Origin: CAVQND01 sp049518415
GTDB taxonomy: Bacteria; Verrucomicrobiota; Verrucomicrobiia; Limisphaerales; UBA8199
Direction of reading: 5' to 3'
DNA length: 64,000 nt
NCBI GenBank assembly: GCA_049518415.1
Contig: JBEKRX010000012.1
Coordinates: forward strand, 40,690 to 104,689
The position numbers were made by a program, and so were the translations under genes. Shown in pieces: positions 7,921-16,674 of the stretch. The first letter of the stretch is position 1. Every line of letters begins with the position of its first letter. The notes beneath the pieces were generated by a model, which was not told the DNA's origin, searched no databases, and saw nothing but the letters and a program-made list of their open reading frames with translations.

Positions 7921-10653
7921 ATGAACCGGCTTTCACAGAATGGCCCGGCAAAACTTATGAGCATCCAGCTTTCCGCCCGATTACTGCGAAAATGCCGTGT
8001 TATTGTGGTGGCGGCTGTTACCCTCGCCGGCACGGTGTCCGCGTCTGAATTCTTCGTTGCTCCGGGCGGAAAAGATGCGAATCCTGGAACGCGGGCGGAC
8101 CCGTTTGCATCGTTCGAGCGGGCTCAGGAGGCCGTTCGCGCCGAAAGAAAAGCGCACTCGGACGAGGCGATCGTGGTCACCTTTGGCGGTGGCGTTTACC
8201 GGCTGGAACATCCGTTGGAGTTCACACCAGCCGATTCCGGCGTGTCAGCACAACGCCCGGTGCAGTATCGGGCGCGACCAGGCGAATCCGTAGTGATCAG
8301 CGGTGGGCGGCTCCTCACGGGCTGGCAGCTCGCTCCGGAACGCCCGGGGACCTGGAAGACGCGGGCGGTTGTTCCAGGCGCCGGCAGCCCGCCCGGTCAG
8401 CGCTTCGAGCAGCTCTGGGTAAACGGCCGGCGGGCGGTGCGGGCGCGGACACCCAACTACTGGGATTTTGCAACCCTGGGCAGCGTCACGGAGGAAGCCG
8501 ACGGTGGCCGGGGCGCAAAACACACGTTCGCCGTCCGTCCAGAGTACCTGGCCGCGTTGCGCGGCCTGGACCAGGAGGCCCTCCAGGACGCGCAGATCGT
8601 CGTTTTTCATAAGTGGGATACGACCCGCGAATGGCTCGAGACGGCTTCGCCGGCCGAGGGTACGCTGAGGACGCGTGGGCTGAAAATGCAGTCGTGGAAC
8701 CGGATGGAGCGTGACTGCCTCTTCTATCTGGAGAACTGCCTGGCCGCCTTGGATGCGCCCGGCGAATGGTTCCTGGCTCGCGATGGCTGGCTCTACTACC
8801 GGCCGCGACCCGAAGAAGACCTCAAGCGGGCCGAGGTCGTGGCGCCGGTGGTCGAGCAATTCCTGTCGATCCGGGGCAACGCCGAAAAGCCCGAGGCCTG
8901 GGTGGGACACCTGCGTTTTGAAGGGCTGAAGTTTCGGCACGCTGAGTTTCGGATTCCGGCCGCCGGATTGCCCCCAGCGCAGGCGGTGATGAACGTGGAC
9001 GCCGCGGCTATCCAGATCGATGGCGCGCAGGACATCCGGTTCAGGGACTGCGCGGTCGAAAACATCGGTTCGACGGCGTTCTGGTTCCGGCATGCCTGCC
9101 GGGATTGCCGCGTGGAGAAGAGCCGGATGTACGACCTGGGCATCGGCGGCGTGCGCATCGGCGAACCTGGCATTGTTCCAGAGTCGGTCCGGACGGGTGG
9201 CATCAGCATCGACAATTGCATCATCCAGAGCGGAGGCCGCATTGCGCCCCATACTGTGGGAGTCTGGATCGGGCAAAGCGCCGATAATGCCATCACGCAC
9301 TGCGACATCGGCGACTTCTTTTATACAGCCATCTCGGCGGGCTGGCGCTGGGGTTACGGCGAGAGCGTCGCCAAACGCAACCGCATCGAATACAACCACC
9401 TTCACCACCTCGGCTATCGCATCCTGAGCGATATGGGCGGCGTCTATACCCTGGGACCGTCCGAAGGCACAACGGTGCGCCACAATGTCATTCACGACGT
9501 CTATGCCACGCGCTATGGCGGTTGGGGGCTCTACCCGGACGAAGGCAGCACGGGCATTCTGTACGAAAACAACCTGGTGTACGATGTCCGGGACGGCTGC
9601 GTCCACCAGCACTACGGCAAGGAGAACATTTTCCGAAACAATATCCTCGCCTTCAGCGAGGAGGGCCAGATCGCCATCACCCGCGCCGAACCGCACCTGT
9701 CCTTCACCTTCGAACACAACCTGGTCTATTGGGATGAAGGCCGCCTGCTCGGGTATGGCGGCTGGAAAAGCGGCGCGAAGGTCGTGCTCCGGAACAACCT
9801 ATACTGGCGGGCTGGCGGCAAACCGTTTGATTTCGAAGGTCAGAGCTGGGAGCAGTGGCGCGCGCAGGGCCGAGACGAGGGCTCGCTAATCGCCGACCCG
9901 CTCTTCCGTGACCCTGCTCGGCGCGACTTCCGGCTCCGCCCCGGTTCCCCTGCCGAAAAGATCGGGTTCCGGCCCTTTGATCCCGCCGAGGCCGGCGTCC
10001 AGGGAGAGGTCGTCTGGAAAACACTGGCCGCCGCGATTGTCTGGCCGAAGCCGTATGTGGTCCCCCCGCCCCAACCGATCGAGTTGCGGGACGATTTCGA
10101 GGGTGGGAAAACCACCCCTTTGCTTGCAGTGGCCGTCCTCGTCCACGAAGGTCATCCTGACCTGATCGCCCTCACCGACACGCTCGCCGCCAGCGGCAAG
10201 CACTGCCTTAAAATCCAGGACCGCCCCGACCTGAAGGCGGCGTACAACCCCCACTTTTTTTTGGACCCGCACTACATCAAGGGACCTGCGCGCCTGGCCT
10301 GCCAGATGCGGCTGGAACCCGGAGCCGACGCAGTGTGCGAGTGGCGCGACCAAGCCAACCCGTACCATACCGGTCCCAGTGTCCAGTTGCGGCCGGGGGC
10401 CGTGCTGGTCCGCGGCCAGAAGCTCATGGACATCCCGGCGAACACCTGGGTCTCCGTCGAAATGCGCGCCGACCTCGGCCAATCCGACAGCCGTTGGAGC
10501 CTGACCATCAAGCTGCCCGAGGGGACGTCCAAGGAGTTCAAGGACCTGGCCTGCGATGCTGCCTGGAAGGAAGCCCGCTGGGTCGGCTTCAGCTCCCCGG
10601 CGACCTCCAACGTCGCGTTTTATCTCGATGACTTCGTGCTGGAAAACCATTGA
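7921..10653 (+). CDS. Secreted right-handed beta-helix protein, GH141-like
   Basis: A 910-residue protein with a signal peptide (hydrophobic segment about residues 25-42, ending TVSAS). The mature start EFFVAPGGKDANPGTRADPF, then FASFERAQEAVR and GGGVYRLEHPLEFTPADSG, is the typical opening of GH141/GH120-like parallel beta-helix enzymes. Residues about 330-640 hold repeated helix rungs (DIRFRDCAVENIGS, NRIEYNHLHHLGY, NVIHDVYAT, NLVYDVRDG). The last 190 residues form a LamG-like beta-sandwich (DFVLEN at the end). GH141 members include alpha-L-fucosidase and xylanase, so a side-chain-removing or endo-acting hydrolase is plausible. Family is inferred from sequence pattern; catalytic residues were not assigned. 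Confidence 0.7.
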   Translation: MNRLSQNGPAKLMSIQLSARLLRKCRVIVVAAVTLAGTVSASEFFVAPGGKDANPGTRADPFASFERAQEAVRAERKAHSDEAIVVTFGGGVYRLEHPLEFTPADSGVSAQRPVQYRARPGESVVISGGRLLTGWQLAPERPGTWKTRAVVPGAGSPPGQRFEQLWVNGRRAVRARTPNYWDFATLGSVTEEADGGRGAKHTFAVRPEYLAALRGLDQEALQDAQIVVFHKWDTTREWLETASPAEGTLRTRGLKMQSWNRMERDCLFYLENCLAALDAPGEWFLARDGWLYYRPRPEEDLKRAEVVAPVVEQFLSIRGNAEKPEAWVGHLRFEGLKFRHAEFRIPAAGLPPAQAVMNVDAAAIQIDGAQDIRFRDCAVENIGSTAFWFRHACRDCRVEKSRMYDLGIGGVRIGEPGIVPESVRTGGISIDNCIIQSGGRIAPHTVGVWIGQSADNAITHCDIGDFFYTAISAGWRWGYGESVAKRNRIEYNHLHHLGYRILSDMGGVYTLGPSEGTTVRHNVIHDVYATRYGGWGLYPDEGSTGILYENNLVYDVRDGCVHQHYGKENIFRNNILAFSEEGQIAITRAEPHLSFTFEHNLVYWDEGRLLGYGGWKSGAKVVLRNNLYWRAGGKPFDFEGQSWEQWRAQGRDEGSLIADPLFRDPARRDFRLRPGSPAEKIGFRPFDPAEAGVQGEVVWKTLAAAIVWPKPYVVPPPQPIELRDDFEGGKTTPLLAVAVLVHEGHPDLIALTDTLAASGKHCLKIQDRPDLKAAYNPHFFLDPHYIKGPARLACQMRLEPGADAVCEWRDQANPYHTGPSVQLRPGAVLVRGQKLMDIPANTWVSVEMRADLGQSDSRWSLTIKLPEGTSKEFKDLACDAAWKEARWVGFSSPATSNVAFYLDDFVLENH

Positions 10654-10675
10654 GTGCGACCGCCAATGATTACCA

Positions 10676-10689
10676 AGCCCTGCAGGGCT
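10676..10689. repeat. Perfect 14-bp palindrome
   Basis: AGCCCTGCAGGGCT lies 23 bases after the beta-helix stop codon and about 300 bases before the GH3 start. It could be a weak terminator stem or an operator; there is no U-tract. Confidence 0.3.
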
Positions 10690-10991
10690 ATGATGTCGGA
10701 CACAGGAAAATTACTAGCCAGTCTGAACAGGTCCAGCGACCTGCTCTTGGAAAATCTGTAACACTTAATTAAGATCCTCCAATTATGAACCTAACTCGAA
10801 ATAGACAGCGTATTCCCTTTGTGGCGTTGCTGGCCACAGGCTTCCTGGCGGGTTGCGCCCCCCAGCGGCGTCCGGAATCCCTCCGGCGTCCCTGGGACGG
10901 AAATGCGGCCGGAGGAGCGGGGCTTCGTGGCGGGAGACGTGGTGCTCTCATAACAATCACTGAGCGCAATCGAAGGATTGGGAGGGTTTTC

Positions 10992-13337
10992 ATGTTGCTC
11001 AATAAACTGAGCGCGGCGCTCACTTCGGCTCCGCTGCTGGTCTTGACAGCGGCGGCCCTGGCGCAACCCGGCGGCAAGACGCCCGTTTATCAGGACCCGA
11101 CTCAACCCATTCGGGCGCGAGTCGATGACCTGATGTCACGCATGACGTTGAAAGAGAAAGTGGGGCAGCTCAATATGCCCTGCGTGTATGTCGAAGAACT
11201 CGGCAAGGATATTCCGGCCAAATTGGAAGCTTGCCGGCGTTTCGCAGAAGGAACGTACACCGACGAAATCGGGCCCGGCGGCGGGTTTTTCACTCTGGCC
11301 GATCAGACCTTGCACAAAGGCGCCAGGCAACAGGCCGAGTACTTCAACGAGCTGCAGTCCATCGCCCTGAAGAAGACGCGGCTGCAGATTCCTCTGTTGC
11401 AGACGGAAGAGGGGACGCACGGAGGGATGTTCCCCGGAGCCACGATCTTTCCCGAGGGCCTCGGGATCGGCAGCAGCTTCGATATTGACCTGGTGAAGTC
11501 GATCTATGCAACGGCCGCTGCGGAAGCCCGGTCGGTCGGCATCCATCAGCTTTGCACCCTGGTCCTCGAGCCGAACCGCGACCCCCGGATGGGGAGAAAC
11601 GCCGAAGGATACAGTGAGGACCCGTACCTGGTGTCGCGCATCGCGGAGGCCATTGTGCACGGAGCTCAGGGCACGAACCTCGCAGCCGATGACAAGGTCG
11701 TCACCGTGTTCACCGACTTCCCGGGCCAGAGCGAGCCGGCTAGCGGCCTCGAGCGCGGTGCGGTCGAAGTCTCCGAACGGCGGCTTCGTGAAATTTTTCT
11801 CCCGCCGTGGATTGCCGGGCTCACAAAGGCCGGAGGTCTCGGAGTCATGGCAGGATATCCGGAGGTGGACGAGGTCGTTACTCACGGATCCGAGAAGCTC
11901 CTGACCAAGATGCTCCGGGAGGAACTTGGTTTCGAGGGGCTGGTGCTCAGCGAGGGCGGCGGATTCAGCACCCTGACCTACGAAAACATCGTGGCCACGC
12001 AGAAAGAGGCCGGCGCGCTCGGGTTGAAGGCGGGCGTGGATCTCAACATCACCTATGAGCCCGCCTACATGAAGCCGCTCATTGAGAACGTGGAGGAGGG
12101 CAAGGTCTCGATGGCGCTGATCGACCGGGCGGTCCGTCGCGTGCTGACGCAGAAATTCAAGCTCGGCCTTTTTGAGCACCCCTACGTCGATCCGGAGCGG
12201 GGGGCCAAGGTCATCCACACGAAGGAGCATCAGGACCTGGCTCTGCGCACCGCGCGAGAAGGCATGGTGCTTCTGAAGAACGACAAGAATCTGCTTCCCC
12301 TGAAAAAGGATCTTAAATCGCTCGCGGTCATCGGCCCGAATGCCGATGCGGTGCACAGTCAATTGGGCGACTACACGACCCAGGCGATTCTCCAGCACGT
12401 TGTGACCGTTCTCGAAGGCATCAAGGGGAAAGTCCCGCAGGCGACGGAAGTGGAGTACGCCAAGGGGTGCGACGTCATCGGCGGCGACAAGAACGGCTTT
12501 GCGGCGGCGACGCGGGCGGCGAAGAACGCGCAGATTGCCGTGGTCGTCGTCGGAGAACGCATGGGTCAATTGGGCCATGGGGAGGGCCAAGCCCGGACCG
12601 ACGGCGAAGGCTCGGACATCGCCAACCTGGACTTGACCGGCTATCAGGAAGACCTGGTCAAGGCCGTCTATGAAACCGGCACCCCGACCGTGGTGGTCCT
12701 CATCAACGGAAGGCCGTTGTCGACGCGTTGGACCTCCGAGCACGTCCCGGCGATCCTGGAGGCCTGGTTGCCGGGTGAACGCGGCGGCGAAGCAGTCGCC
12801 GACATCCTCTTCGGCGACTACAATCCCGGCGGCTGTCTCGCGATTAGCGTTCCCCGCCATTCGGGCCAGTTACCCGTTTACTACGATTACAAGCCGTCGA
12901 AAGCGTACGTGATGAGGCGTGGCTACGCCGACATGCCGGCCACGCCGCTCTATGAGTTCGGATACGGCCTGAGCTACACGAAGTTCAATTACAGCGATCT
13001 GCGGATTACGCCCGGACAGATCAGGTCCGAAGGCCAACTGCAGGTCAGCGTCGACGTGAAGAACACGGGCGAGCGGGAAGGCGATGAGGTCGTCCAACTG
13101 TATATCCACCACGTGACCGGGTCGGTCGCCACTCCGGTAAAGCAGTTGAAAGGCTTCGAGCGTATCTCGCTTCGGCCGGGTGACGTGAAGACCGTAACCT
13201 TCACCCTGACTCCGGAAGAGCTGGCGCTGTTGAACCAGGACATGCATTGGGTGGTGGAACCCGGCGCTCTCGACATCATGGTGGGAGCTTCTTCCAAAGA
13301 TATCCGCCTGAAGGGAAGCGTGCAGGTCCTGAACTGA
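10992..13337 (+). CDS. GH3-family protein with altered catalytic motifs
   Basis: The start is placed at 10992, where MLLNKLSAALTSAPLLVL gives a clean signal peptide; the frame is open from an ATG at 10785 that would add a second, lipoprotein-like leader (FLAGCAP). The 781-residue protein has the GH3 layout: N-terminal barrel (VDDLMSRMTLKEKVGQLN), RDPRMGRNAEGYSEDPYLV, alpha/beta sandwich, and C-terminal FN3-like domain (LYEFGYGLSYTKF to VVQLYIHH). Two hallmark sites differ: the Lys-His pair of the usual KHF motif is T241-D242, and the nucleophile Asp of the usual V-V-S-D motif is E321 (VLSEGGG). It may be inactive or have changed chemistry. A short CAGGG/CCCTG stem follows the stop. Confidence 0.85.
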   Translation: MLLNKLSAALTSAPLLVLTAAALAQPGGKTPVYQDPTQPIRARVDDLMSRMTLKEKVGQLNMPCVYVEELGKDIPAKLEACRRFAEGTYTDEIGPGGGFFTLADQTLHKGARQQAEYFNELQSIALKKTRLQIPLLQTEEGTHGGMFPGATIFPEGLGIGSSFDIDLVKSIYATAAAEARSVGIHQLCTLVLEPNRDPRMGRNAEGYSEDPYLVSRIAEAIVHGAQGTNLAADDKVVTVFTDFPGQSEPASGLERGAVEVSERRLREIFLPPWIAGLTKAGGLGVMAGYPEVDEVVTHGSEKLLTKMLREELGFEGLVLSEGGGFSTLTYENIVATQKEAGALGLKAGVDLNITYEPAYMKPLIENVEEGKVSMALIDRAVRRVLTQKFKLGLFEHPYVDPERGAKVIHTKEHQDLALRTAREGMVLLKNDKNLLPLKKDLKSLAVIGPNADAVHSQLGDYTTQAILQHVVTVLEGIKGKVPQATEVEYAKGCDVIGGDKNGFAAATRAAKNAQIAVVVVGERMGQLGHGEGQARTDGEGSDIANLDLTGYQEDLVKAVYETGTPTVVVLINGRPLSTRWTSEHVPAILEAWLPGERGGEAVADILFGDYNPGGCLAISVPRHSGQLPVYYDYKPSKAYVMRRGYADMPATPLYEFGYGLSYTKFNYSDLRITPGQIRSEGQLQVSVDVKNTGEREGDEVVQLYIHHVTGSVATPVKQLKGFERISLRPGDVKTVTFTLTPEELALLNQDMHWVVEPGALDIMVGASSKDIRLKGSVQVLN

Positions 13338-13347
13338 TCAACCCCGC

Positions 13348-13362
13348 CAGGGCTTTTCCCTG
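13348..13362 (+). terminator. Possible weak terminator hairpin after the GH3 gene
   Basis: CAGGG-CTTTT-CCCTG, a 5-bp stem starting 10 bases after the GH3 stop codon. The stem is short and no U-tract follows, so this is tentative. Confidence 0.25.
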
Positions 13363-13759
13363 CCCGCCGAGAGGAGCTATGCGAAATGCGGAGAGCTCAC
13401 GGCATGCACGGATGGGCGACGCCTTCGCGGCCCTCTTTTACGAGCATTTCTGGATGGTAAAACCGTTTGGGGGCCGCTCGAAATCCAACCAGGCGCTGCC
13501 GGTGAATAGAACAATGGCGTTGAAAGCCGAAGGAAGAAAATGTGAAACGACCCAGATTCCTCACAGAGATCGGGGCCATTTCTTCAGCCATTGCCCTGCG
13601 GCCAATCTGGGTGTTCGGGCAGGAGCCGCCCGTGGACGAAACAGTTGAGAAGGATGACGGCCTGGCGCAAGTCGGCGCGAAAGGCCTCGGCGTCACGGTT
13701 AATCCGCGACGAAATCCAATTGTCTTTTACTTCTGAATCTGCTAAAATCCAACCCAACA
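13363..13759. other. Gene-poor stretch
   Basis: No supportable gene. A short plus-strand frame starting at 13542 (MKRPRFLTEIGAISSAI) looks like a decayed leader peptide, but nothing recognisable follows it. Confidence 0.3.
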
Positions 13760-13878
13760 TGAAGCGCCGAGCAGAGCAGTTCTTGTCCGAATGGCGGGGT
13801 GGCCCGGGTCGCAAGCCATTGGTGCTGGGGGGCGCGCGCCAAGTGGGCAAGACGTATCTGGTCGAGAACTGGGTCGCC
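13760..13878 (+). pseudogene. N-terminal stub of a DUF4143-type AAA ATPase
   Basis: ATG at 13760 reads MKRRAEQFLSEWRGG followed by KPLVLGGARQVGKTYLVENW. The G-A-R-Q-V-G-K-T Walker A and its position about 30 residues from the start are characteristic of the AAA_14/DUF4143 ATPases. Coding similarity stops at about 13878, where sequence matching an IS transposase (minus strand) begins. The remainder of the ATPase is absent, so the IS insertion removed or replaced it. Confidence 0.6.
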
Positions 13879-14257
13879 GTCGACGGAGGGTCTTCCCCCG
13901 CGGGCCCGGGATTTCCAGCGCCAGAACAGGCGAAAGCCAAGGCGATGCCAAGCGATGACGCTTTGGGGTTGGAAGAGGAGCAGGGCCTGTTGTCACCGTG
14001 GCCAGAAGCGCAGCAGGCCAACCCAAAGCAGTCGATCGGCGGGGCGGAGTTTGGGTTTGCGGGCCTGCCGTTTGAGCACGGCGAGTTGATGTCGGAGCGC
14101 CAGATTCTCAAGCGCGAGCCGGGAATGGGATTGGAAGCCGGAAAGCAGGGAGCGTAAAAGCGCCAAAATGACCTCGAGCATGACGGGGCCAACTTTGGCC
14201 GACCATATTGAAAAATCAACGTTTTCGAAAGATTATGGAGTTTTCGCTACCCACACC
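13879..14257 (-). mobile_element. 5' portion of an IS3-type element (transposase remnant)
   Basis: On the minus strand the element starts with an end sequence rich in GTGGGTAGCGAAAACTCC (about 14236-14257). A transposase start at 14181 follows: MLEVILALLRSLLSGF, then LALENLALRHQLAVLKR. After a stop and a frame change, PQSVIAWHRLGFRLFWRWKS continues to about 13890. These match the N-terminal third of integrase-core transposases such as the intact one at 34.4 kb. The catalytic domain is absent. The element borders the 3' end of the tyrosine integrase and supplies its stop codon. Confidence 0.65.
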
Positions 14258-15465
14258 GGCTTTGCCGGAGGTCGCTGACGATGCGCCACAGCTTTTGCTG
14301 GTGGGAGCGTCGGCGTGCTGGCGCTTTCCTCTTGGACATTCCCCGGCGCGAGGCCCCAGTACCGCGTGACGTCCGCATCCCGCACGAGGGCGCGGTAGTG
14401 CTTGATGATCACTTCGGGCGAATTGCCCATCTCTGAGGCGGTGAGGTTTTCGTCCTTGGTTTTGCCAAGGAAGTAGCTGCCAAAACTGTGGCGCATCGCG
14501 TTGTGCGGCCAGGGGCTGGTCTCCGCCTTGACCGCCAATTCGTGCAAACGCTCCGAGAACACATCAATGTTGCGCGCGGGGCTGATGGCACCGCTCGTCT
14601 TCCGATGCGGATTCAGCCACGCGAGCAGGTTGGCGGCGACACTCACGAGGCGGCGCTGGCGCGTCTTCGCCTTGATCCCCTTCACTTCAATCGTGCGGTG
14701 TTCATGGTCGATCTCCGACCAGTCGAGGGCGAAGAACTCGGAGCGTCGAAGTCCCGCAAACAGTCCGATCGCCAGCGCCGGGAGCATCTCGGGATCGAAC
14801 TCCTTCGCCACGCGCAGCAACCTCCTCACCTGCTCCACAGCCAGGATGCCAACGGGCCGGTCATCAAGAATGGGCCGCTCGATGCTGGCTGCCGGGTTGT
14901 CCGCGCGATACCCCTTCCCCACCGCAAAGCTCAGGATCGTGGTCAGGGTCACGAGGTAGTTCTTGCGCGTCCGCGGCGACCATTCGGACTCCTCCAGCCA
15001 GTCCTCGATGTCCTGCCGAAGGAGGCTGGTGACATCGACCTTCCCGAAGTCCGTACGGATAACCCTGAGATAACTCTCGTATTGCACGATGGTCCGCGGT
15101 CGGCAGTTCATGGCCTTCCGGGACTTGAGAAACTCCCCGTTCAGTTCCTCGATGGATTTGGCGGATTCGGCCCGCGGCGCGTTGCGAATGAAGAACTCGA
15201 CAGCCTGCGTCAACGTGGCGTTCAACGGCTTTAATCGCTGCGAGCACGCCATTGCCTCCGCGCGCAGGCCCATCGGCAGAATGAACGCCTCGCAGCCCAG
15301 TCTATGGCGGGCCTCCTCCGACTGCGCAACGAACGCCTTCGCCTCCTTGCGGCTGCCGAAGTAGCGACGCTGGCGGCATCCGCCCGTGTACTTTCGCCCC
15401 AGCGAGACGACCCAGTAGACACCGTTCGACCGGCGCTCCTTCCTGGGTTTGATTCGCAGGGGCAT
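14233..15465 (-). CDS. Tyrosine recombinase / integrase
   Basis: A 410-residue site-specific recombinase. The N-terminal arm-binding part includes VYWVVSLGRKYTGGC; residues about 105-190 form the core-binding SAM-like domain; residues about 205-370 form the catalytic domain. Visible active-site residues are R240 (FAGLRRSEF), R325 (HNAMRHSFGSY) and the nucleophile Y357 (IIKHYRALV). The usual HxxR histidine is N322, and N348 stands where His/Trp is common. The C-terminal VWVAKTP and the TAA stop are read from an adjacent IS end, so the native C-terminus was altered. It forms a module with the excisionase-like gene 38 bases upstream and the divergent XRE regulator. Confidence 0.85.
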   Translation of the reverse strand: MPLRIKPRKERRSNGVYWVVSLGRKYTGGCRQRRYFGSRKEAKAFVAQSEEARHRLGCEAFILPMGLRAEAMACSQRLKPLNATLTQAVEFFIRNAPRAESAKSIEELNGEFLKSRKAMNCRPRTIVQYESYLRVIRTDFGKVDVTSLLRQDIEDWLEESEWSPRTRKNYLVTLTTILSFAVGKGYRADNPAASIERPILDDRPVGILAVEQVRRLLRVAKEFDPEMLPALAIGLFAGLRRSEFFALDWSEIDHEHRTIEVKGIKAKTRQRRLVSVAANLLAWLNPHRKTSGAISPARNIDVFSERLHELAVKAETSPWPHNAMRHSFGSYFLGKTKDENLTASEMGNSPEVIIKHYRALVRDADVTRYWGLAPGNVQEESASTPTLPPAKAVAHRQRPPAKPVWVAKTP

Positions 15466-15503
15466 AATTCAGTGAGTTCTTGACGCGGGAATCAGTCGCC
15501 GTG

Positions 15504-15728
15504 TTACTGCGCTGCCTTGTTGCGGCGCGGCAGCGGAAGTTCCCCGGCCTCAATCCGCCGCATACAGGTCAAGACGTCAGCAAGCCGATAAATCGTGCGC
15601 CGCTTGCCCTGCACGACAGGCCTGAGCCAACCACTTCTCGTGCAGCGATATGCGAGGTCCCAACTGCAAAACAAATCGGGCAACTGCGCGGCACGGACCC
15701 AGGGCCCACGATGGTGCTGAATCATCAT
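15504..15728 (-). CDS. Excisionase-like small DNA-binding protein
   Basis: The frame is open from 15914, but coding appearance starts at about the ATG pair at 15728/15725 (MMIQHHRGPWVRAAQLPDLF). Residues WDLAYRCTRSGWLRPVV then RTIYRLADVLTCMRRIE look like a winged-helix excisionase/MerR-like HTH: recognition helix, wing, and 'Y-R-L-A-D-V' helix. It sits 38 bases upstream of the integrase on the same strand, the classical place for xis. It probably directs excision or represses int. Assignment rests on short motifs and position. Confidence 0.55.
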   Translation of the reverse strand: MMIQHHRGPWVRAAQLPDLFCSWDLAYRCTRSGWLRPVVQGKRRTIYRLADVLTCMRRIEAGELPLPRRNKAAQ

Positions 15729-15908
15729 CGCGATGTCGTTTTGGCCAACCTCCACGAGGGGTTGGGCTGCGGACGAGGCTTCGCTGCGCGCGGGAGGAGC
15801 ATTGCCTTTTGTCCCGCAGTCCCGCGGGCGACCTCTGCATTTGCCGCTTTCCTTTTCGTCTTCCAGGTTGTACATGTGTACGGAAACCGTAGCTCTGGAT
15901 TCCATATT

Positions 15909-16307
15909 ATGCAAGAAAATATTCTGGCGTCCATATCAGCGCGGTTGAGGCAGGCACGAGAACAGGCCGGCGTGACCCTTGCCCAATTGGCGGAGCGCAC
16001 GGGCTATGCTCTCACGACTCTCAGCGGAGTTGAGAACGGCCATGACCAGCCCAGCAAACGCCTGCTTTCGAGATGGATTCAAGCTCTTGCCGTTAACGAA
16101 TCTTGGTTGAAGACTGGTGAGGGTGAAATCTTCGCCAAGGCAGTGCCCAAGCAGGTTCGAGAGCAACGGAGCGATCTCGCTGCGCCGATTCGCTTTCGAA
16201 TTCAGAAAGCCCGCCAGCATGCCACGGATCTTCTCCAAGAACTTGATCAGATCGAGCGGGGCCTATCAGGCTCCAAGCCCTTGCGGAGCCCAAGGAAACG
16301 CCCCTGA
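15909..16307 (+). CDS. XRE-family transcriptional regulator
   Basis: A 132-residue protein. The start is set at the ATG at 15909 (MQENILASISARLRQAREQA), since the frame upstream shows no protein-like sequence. Residues 7-65 form a Cro/CI-type helix-turn-helix: LRQAREQAGVTLAQLAERTG, then TTLSGVENGHDQPSKRLLSR and WLKTGEGEIF. The C-terminal half is a charged helical segment (IRFRIQKARQHATDLLQELD). It is divergent from the excisionase-integrase pair, as in temperate elements where the repressor and recombination genes share a control region. Confidence 0.8.
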   Translation: MQENILASISARLRQAREQAGVTLAQLAERTGYALTTLSGVENGHDQPSKRLLSRWIQALAVNESWLKTGEGEIFAKAVPKQVREQRSDLAAPIRFRIQKARQHATDLLQELDQIERGLSGSKPLRSPRKRP

Positions 16308-16431
16308 ATTGACATGATCATGCCCCCGCCCAATTCCTCCCATTCCCGTCGGACGTGAACGGACGCAAGCCGGCAGCCGTCGGATATCACGAACGTTCGT
16401 CTTCCTGGCTGTTTTGGGCAGTTTTCGAAGC

Positions 16432-16459
16432 GTCGGTTCGATTCCGACCCTCGCCTCCA
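16432..16459 (+). repeat. tRNA 3'-end fragment, likely integrase attachment site (site A)
   Basis: The bases fold as a T-arm: stem GTCGG, loop TTCGATT, stem CCGAC, followed by acceptor strand CCTCGCC, discriminator T and encoded CCA. No matching 5' half (GGCGAGG with D- and anticodon arms) is present upstream, so this is a fragment and not a gene. Tyrosine integrases commonly use tRNA 3' ends as attachment sites. The last 16 bases (16444-16459) recur exactly at 48789-48804 in the same orientation. Confidence 0.65.
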
Positions 16460-16633
16460 TTCGTAAGTGCCTTTGCACCAGTCGCTTAGGAGGAGAGAGA
16501 AAGCCAACTGTGCCTGGATTTGTGCCTAGATTCAGTACTCAGGCAGTACGCCGGAAGAACCCAGGCGTACTCGTCCAGTACACAGTAAAAGGCGATTTCG
16601 GAACGTGGCATCCTTGCGTTCATGAACGAAATC

Positions 16634-16672
16634 ATGAAGCCAAGATACCGCATCTATCGCCGCCAGGGCGGC
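16634..16672 (+). pseudogene. N-terminal stub of a tyrosine recombinase
   Basis: The ATG at 16634 reads MKPRYRIYRRQGG, which aligns with the start of the recombinase stub at 48978 (MRNRFRLYRRKKGG). Beyond the GG the frame changes into ISKra4 sequence. The start lies 174 bases after the encoded CCA of site A; the other stub lies 173 bases after its own CCA. Confidence 0.5.
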
Positions 16673-16674
16673 GT

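Noticed and set aside
16432..16459. Complete tRNA gene
   Set aside because: Only the T-arm and acceptor 3' strand are present; no D-arm, anticodon arm or matching 5' acceptor strand upstream.
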